DNA of 39,985 bases, from IMG/VR virus record IMGVR_UViG_3300024262_000089, positions 1-39,985 of that record; one strand, written 5' to 3'. The DNA comes from a virus. Below the pieces are notes generated by a model that saw only the letters and a program-made list of their open reading frames with translations, made no database searches and was not told the origin of the DNA. Made by a program: the position numbers and the translations under genes. Below, one piece after another: positions 36,375 to 39,985 of the stretch. The first letter of the stretch is position 1. Each line of letters begins with the position of its first letter.

Positions 36375-38384
36375 ATGATTTCATGTGACACGGAAACGAC
36401 AGGGCTGGATTTCAAACATGGAACAAAACCTTTTCTAGTTACGATCTGCGATGAGAAACAAAATAATACATGGTGGGAGTGGGATGTTGATCCTTTAACA
36501 AGACAACCTCAAATCCCGGAAAAAGATATTTCGCAGATTCGAAAGAAGCTCTATCAACAAGAATTGGTATTCCATAATCCGAAATTTGATTTCAGAGCGT
36601 TGGATACTATTTCTTCTGATTGGCCTGATAGAGATTGGAATTTAGTTGATGACACTCTGACTGCTTCACATTTACTTGCTTCCAATCAGCCTCCTGACTT
36701 AACCAACTTGAGCATGATTTATCTTGGGGTGAATATCAAACCTTATGAAGATGCAGTTCAAGAAGCTTCGAATCAAGCTAGACGAATTGCCCGAAGTAAA
36801 TTTCCAGAATGGAAAATTGCTAAAAAAGGAATGAAGGAACTTCCATCTTCTACGGGAGACCTCTGGGCCAACGATATGTGGCTTCCAAGAGCCATTGCAA
36901 TGGAGTTGAATTATCCGGGAGATCATCCCTGGTGGACTGTTACTTCTGACTACGCAAATGTTGATACTGCTTCAACGATGCTTCTACATCAAGTTTTTGT
37001 AGAGCAACTTGAAGAAGAAGGATTGACGGAAATCTACAAAGAGCGATTGAAGTTACTTCCAATCATTTATGATATGGAAAGTAAAGGCATTTCACTGAGC
37101 AAAAAACGGCTGGAAGAACTCTACACTCAATACAAAGAAGAGTTTGATGCTTACAGCAAAACTTGTTTGAAGATTTCAGAGAAGGCTGGTTGTGAATTGG
37201 TATTACCAAAAGGAGCTTCACCAACCAAGACCCTCAAAGAATTCTGCTTCACAGAACCGAAAGGTTTGAAGCTACCAGTTTTGAAGACAACAGATACTGG
37301 TCAACCCTCAATGGACAAAGAGACCAAAGCTTTGTATCTGTTGACGCTGCCTGAGAAATCCAAGCAATACAAGTTCATGCGAGCGTTGGATTCCAGAGCA
37401 TCTCTTGCTACCTCAATCAACTACATGGACAGCTACAGAAAGTTCATGGTTGATGGTAGACTCTATTCTTCGATCAATCCGACTGGTACAACTACGCTGA
37501 GGATGAGCAGTAACAATCCAAACCAACAGCAGATCAGTAAGAGGATTGATAAGCATGGAAGGAATCTGAGATATCTGTTTGGTCCAGAAAAAGGCAAGGT
37601 TTGGGTCTCAATTGACTACGACAATCTGGAGTTGAGAATTCCAGCTTATGAGTGTCGAGAGATTGCAATGCTCGACCTCTTTGAGAATCCAGATAAGGCT
37701 CCATTTTTTGGTTCTTACCATTTGCTGATTGCTTCGATAATTCATCCCAAAGAGTGGAAAGTTTGCTTGAAAGAAGCTGGTCCTCAATACGTTGCTGAAC
37801 TCTTGAAGAAGAAATTCAAGGATACTCTGTACCAATGGACGAAGAATGGAAACTTCGCTGAAATGTATGGAGCAGTTGATACTCACGACGGTCAAGGAAC
37901 GGCTGATAAAGCTTTTCATGTGCCTGGTGCTCAAGAGATAATCTCTAAGAAGCTGACCAGGAAAAACGCTCTCAATAGTCAGTACATCAAATTCGCAAAC
38001 GAACACGGATATGTTGAGACGCTGCCAGACACTGAGGTTTCTGAGCGAGGATATCCGTTATACTGCTCACGAACCAATAGAGGCTACGTGAAGCCCACGA
38101 TACCACTCAATTACCACGTACAAGGAACAGCTTGTTGGATTATGATGCGAGCGATGGTTAAGGTTCAAAACTACTTCAACACTTTGCCTGATTCTATTGG
38201 AGCTAGAATCGTAATGAATGTTCATGATGAATTGGTGCTAGAGTTTTCTTCAGGGAGTAACTGGAAACCAAAAGTAAGAAGGGTAAGGACTTTGATGGAG
38301 TCTATTGGTAAAGTTCTTCAACCTCAAATCAAACTTACTTGTGGCGTAGACATTCACACTAACAATTGGAGTCAATCAGCATGA
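36375..38384 (+). CDS. Family A DNA polymerase with 3'-5' exonuclease
   Basis: 669 residues. Exonuclease motifs: DTETTGL (D5, E7), FHNPKFDF (D72), YANVD (Y193, D197). Polymerase: TTTLRMSSNNPNQQQISKR, motif A DYDNLELR (D414), motif B K490-x3-F494-x3-Y498-G, motif C HDE (617-619). No 5' nuclease domain. The O-helix Arg (E. coli R754 position) is Y486 here. It is expected to replicate the phage genome. Its stop overlaps the next ATG (ATGA). Confidence 0.92.
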   Translation: MISCDTETTGLDFKHGTKPFLVTICDEKQNNTWWEWDVDPLTRQPQIPEKDISQIRKKLYQQELVFHNPKFDFRALDTISSDWPDRDWNLVDDTLTASHLLASNQPPDLTNLSMIYLGVNIKPYEDAVQEASNQARRIARSKFPEWKIAKKGMKELPSSTGDLWANDMWLPRAIAMELNYPGDHPWWTVTSDYANVDTASTMLLHQVFVEQLEEEGLTEIYKERLKLLPIIYDMESKGISLSKKRLEELYTQYKEEFDAYSKTCLKISEKAGCELVLPKGASPTKTLKEFCFTEPKGLKLPVLKTTDTGQPSMDKETKALYLLTLPEKSKQYKFMRALDSRASLATSINYMDSYRKFMVDGRLYSSINPTGTTTLRMSSNNPNQQQISKRIDKHGRNLRYLFGPEKGKVWVSIDYDNLELRIPAYECREIAMLDLFENPDKAPFFGSYHLLIASIIHPKEWKVCLKEAGPQYVAELLKKKFKDTLYQWTKNGNFAEMYGAVDTHDGQGTADKAFHVPGAQEIISKKLTRKNALNSQYIKFANEHGYVETLPDTEVSERGYPLYCSRTNRGYVKPTIPLNYHVQGTACWIMMRAMVKVQNYFNTLPDSIGARIVMNVHDELVLEFSSGSNWKPKVRRVRTLMESIGKVLQPQIKLTCGVDIHTNNWSQSA

Positions 38385-39226
38385 AAATTTCTGATGTTAA
38401 AAAGTTGACTACACAAAAGAGATTTTTGTATTGGATTAAAGAACGGGAATCTATCAGAAAAAAGAAAGAGGCAAAAAAGTCTAAGCCATGGACTGATGAT
38501 GAAATTTTTGTAACATACAAATTCTGTAATGTTAGAAGAATGGATGATAGAGTTAGCCAATGGCTTCTCAAAAACTGGTTCATTCCTTATTATGATCACC
38601 CAAACATGTTAACTGCTTGTACACTAGCAAGGGAAATTAACAACACTGATTCTTTAGAAGAAATTGGATTTCCTAATTCTTGGCGTCCAAAAAGAGTTCA
38701 AAAAATTCTTGAATCAAGAGTTGAAAGAGGGTTGAAAGTTTTTTCTGGAGCCTATATGATTACAGGCACTCTTGGAGGAACAAAAATAGAACAAGTTGTC
38801 AATAAAGTTGTTACCCCTATTCACAAAAGTAAAATAAAATTGAACAAAAATTCAATGCAAGAATCTTGTACAATGTTGTTACCTTTTGCGGGGTTTAGCC
38901 ATTTCATTTCTGGGCAAGTAATTGCAGACATGAGACAATCTTCAGAAGGCCATTGGTCTGATGCTAAAGAATGGGCTCCTATGGGTCCTGGTTCTAAGAG
39001 AGGGATGAATCGTTTGTTAGGGAATGATAAAGACAAACCAATGAAACAAGATGTATTTCTTGGTTTTCTAAAAGATGTAATTGAATTGGTTGAAAAAAAT
39101 CTTCCGGAAATTGCTTTAAGACTTGAAGCAATTGATGTACAAAACTGTCTTTGCGAGTTTGATAAGTACAGCCGAACAATATTTGGTGAAGGTCGTCCAA
39201 AATCTAAATATCCAGGAGGTGTCTAA
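38381..39226 (+). CDS. Putative DNA base hypermodification protein
   Basis: 281 residues from ATG 38381 (SD TTGGAG). The segment PWTDDEIFVTYKFCNVRRMDDRVSQWLLKNW is characteristic of the helical domains associated with 5-hydroxymethyl-dU DNA kinase / thymine pyrophosphorylase in phages that hypermodify thymidine. A long C-terminal half has FAGFSHFISGQVIADMR. It lies next to a P-loop kinase, so joint action on modified thymidine in DNA is likely. The exact enzyme class is not settled. Confidence 0.7.
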   Translation: MKISDVKKLTTQKRFLYWIKERESIRKKKEAKKSKPWTDDEIFVTYKFCNVRRMDDRVSQWLLKNWFIPYYDHPNMLTACTLAREINNTDSLEEIGFPNSWRPKRVQKILESRVERGLKVFSGAYMITGTLGGTKIEQVVNKVVTPIHKSKIKLNKNSMQESCTMLLPFAGFSHFISGQVIADMRQSSEGHWSDAKEWAPMGPGSKRGMNRLLGNDKDKPMKQDVFLGFLKDVIELVEKNLPEIALRLEAIDVQNCLCEFDKYSRTIFGEGRPKSKYPGGV

Positions 39227-39227
39227 C

Positions 39228-39803
39228 ATGATAGTTAGTCTGAGAGGGACACATGGTAGTGGAAAATCAACTGCTGTAAGAAGGTTTCTTTCCAGATATC
39301 CAGGATACGAATCAATTCCTGGAAAGAAACATCCAGAAGGATATAGAGTTACTATATCAGAACTTTCAAAACCTCTTTATATTGTTGGTCATTATGAGAC
39401 ACCTTGTGGTGGGTGTGACAGCATTCAACCCTATAGTTTGATTTGGCCAAGAGTTGTTTCTTATGCTGAAAAAGGACATGTACTTTTTGAAGGTGCTCTT
39501 GTTAGTAGTAGCTATGGTAACATTGGAAGAGCCAGTGAAGTTTATGGTGATGAAGTGGTATTTGCTTTCATGGACACACCCTTAGAGAAATGTATAGAAA
39601 GAATCAAAAAACGAAGAGAACAATCAGGTAAGTCTTACACCAAACCATTCAACCCAGCTAACACAATTTCAAAAGCTAAAAATGTAACAAGGAGCATTGA
39701 AGTCATAACAAAAATTGGTCGTAGAGTTGTAATTGTTAATCACAAAAAAGCAACAAACATAATTCTTAGATTGTTTAAGGAGTTTGACAATGTTGAAAAC
39801 TAA
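39228..39803 (+). CDS. P-loop kinase, candidate 5-hydroxymethyl-dU DNA kinase
   Basis: 191 residues from ATG 39228 (SD AGGAGGTG). Walker A LRGTHGSGKSTAVRR (5-19). The middle has PLYIVGHYETPCGGCDSIQPY and GHVLFEGALVSSSYG, seen in phage kinases of the thymidine hypermodification pathway (the GNYE..CGGCD and FEGLL.S.YG signatures). It would phosphorylate 5-hmdU in DNA. Adjacent to and after the hypermodification protein. Confidence 0.75.
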   Translation: MIVSLRGTHGSGKSTAVRRFLSRYPGYESIPGKKHPEGYRVTISELSKPLYIVGHYETPCGGCDSIQPYSLIWPRVVSYAEKGHVLFEGALVSSSYGNIGRASEVYGDEVVFAFMDTPLEKCIERIKKRREQSGKSYTKPFNPANTISKAKNVTRSIEVITKIGRRVVIVNHKKATNIILRLFKEFDNVEN

Positions 39804-39984
39804 AGACTGGAGATTACCAGAAAACAGGATAGAAGCTTTTACAAGAGTTGTTCATAGTAGGATGGTTGAAGGGGATTTAGATCATCATCATTCTGCACAA
39901 GTTATATCTTCTGAGATGTCTTTATCAGATGATGACAAGCTTCTATATGCATTGTTGTTTGGCCAAAGCTATAGAAATCATTGA
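39790..39984 (+). CDS. N-terminal part of a thymine pyrophosphorylase-like protein (ends early)
   Basis: 64 residues from ATG 39790 (SD AAGGAG), TGA at 39982-39984. DWRLPENRIEAF, then GDLDHHHSAQV and LLYALLFGQSYRNH, matches the start of alpha-glutamyl/putrescinyl thymine pyrophosphorylase-like proteins, which are much longer. The stop falls in the conserved start and one base before the window end, so truncation, an interruption or a short paralogue are possible. Confidence 0.5.
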   Translation: MLKTKDWRLPENRIEAFTRVVHSRMVEGDLDHHHSAQVISSEMSLSDDDKLLYALLFGQSYRNH

Positions 39985-39985
39985 G

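Noticed and set aside
1-39985. CRISPR arrays or insertion sequences
   Set aside because: No regularly spaced repeats, no transposase and no flanking duplications were seen.

Overview
The window is a contiguous piece of a tailed-phage genome (siphovirus-like, lambda-type tail module), with no rRNA, integrase, terminase or host housekeeping genes. By eye the base composition is AT-leaning, with one clearly GC-richer gene near 36.1-36.4 kb. The host cannot be read from the sequence. A planctomycete or other aquatic Gram-negative host is a weak guess, based on the style of two small proteins (33.2 kb and 36.0 kb), the collagen-like fibre repeats and the phage-borne csrA.

Layout. (1) 1-10.5 kb, + strand: virion genes in canonical order: a repetitive fibre-like protein (5' end cut off), an HK97 gp10-like protein, a tail terminator, the major tail protein, a terminator, a tail assembly chaperone pair G/GT joined by a textbook -1 slippery heptamer, the tape measure, distal tail proteins and a 45-cysteine virion-type protein. 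(2) 10.5-18.1 kb, + strand: a surface-sugar and modification cassette of four glycosyltransferases, a sulfotransferase-like protein and an FkbM methyltransferase, with a small secreted protein and two small membrane proteins between them. (3) 18.1-18.8 kb: a convergent non-coding region with a 12-bp terminator-like stem, phased TCTAGG boxes and tRNA-like secondary structure. (4) 18.8-26.2 kb, - strand: about twenty mostly tiny genes with a UvrD-like helicase and a ParB-like protein, fed by three copies of one promoter/operator element (21.2, 23.75 and 26.29 kb). (5) 26.2-26.7 kb: the divergent intergenic region. (6) 26.7-40 kb, + strand: replication, recombination and DNA-modification genes: two HNH nucleases, a RuvC-like resolvase, a family 4 uracil-DNA glycosylase, a PD-(D/E)XK nuclease, a Sak4-type RecA-like ATPase with an acidic partner, a CsrA homologue, a family A DNA polymerase and, at the right end, genes resembling the thymidine hypermodification pathway. 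Two tRNA genes, both abnormal, lie here.

How it fits together: region 1 builds the tail, region 2 probably decorates virion or cell surface, region 4 looks like early takeover and regulation, and region 6 replicates, recombines and modifies the DNA. Many genes overlap by ATGA or TAATG, so translational coupling is likely to be widespread. The least expected observation is that the phage carries CsrA while a transcript-sense motif, TCAGGGA (often TTCTTCAGGGA), recurs across the window and resembles the CARGGA core of CsrA RNA sites. A phage-wide post-transcriptional regulon is therefore a testable idea.
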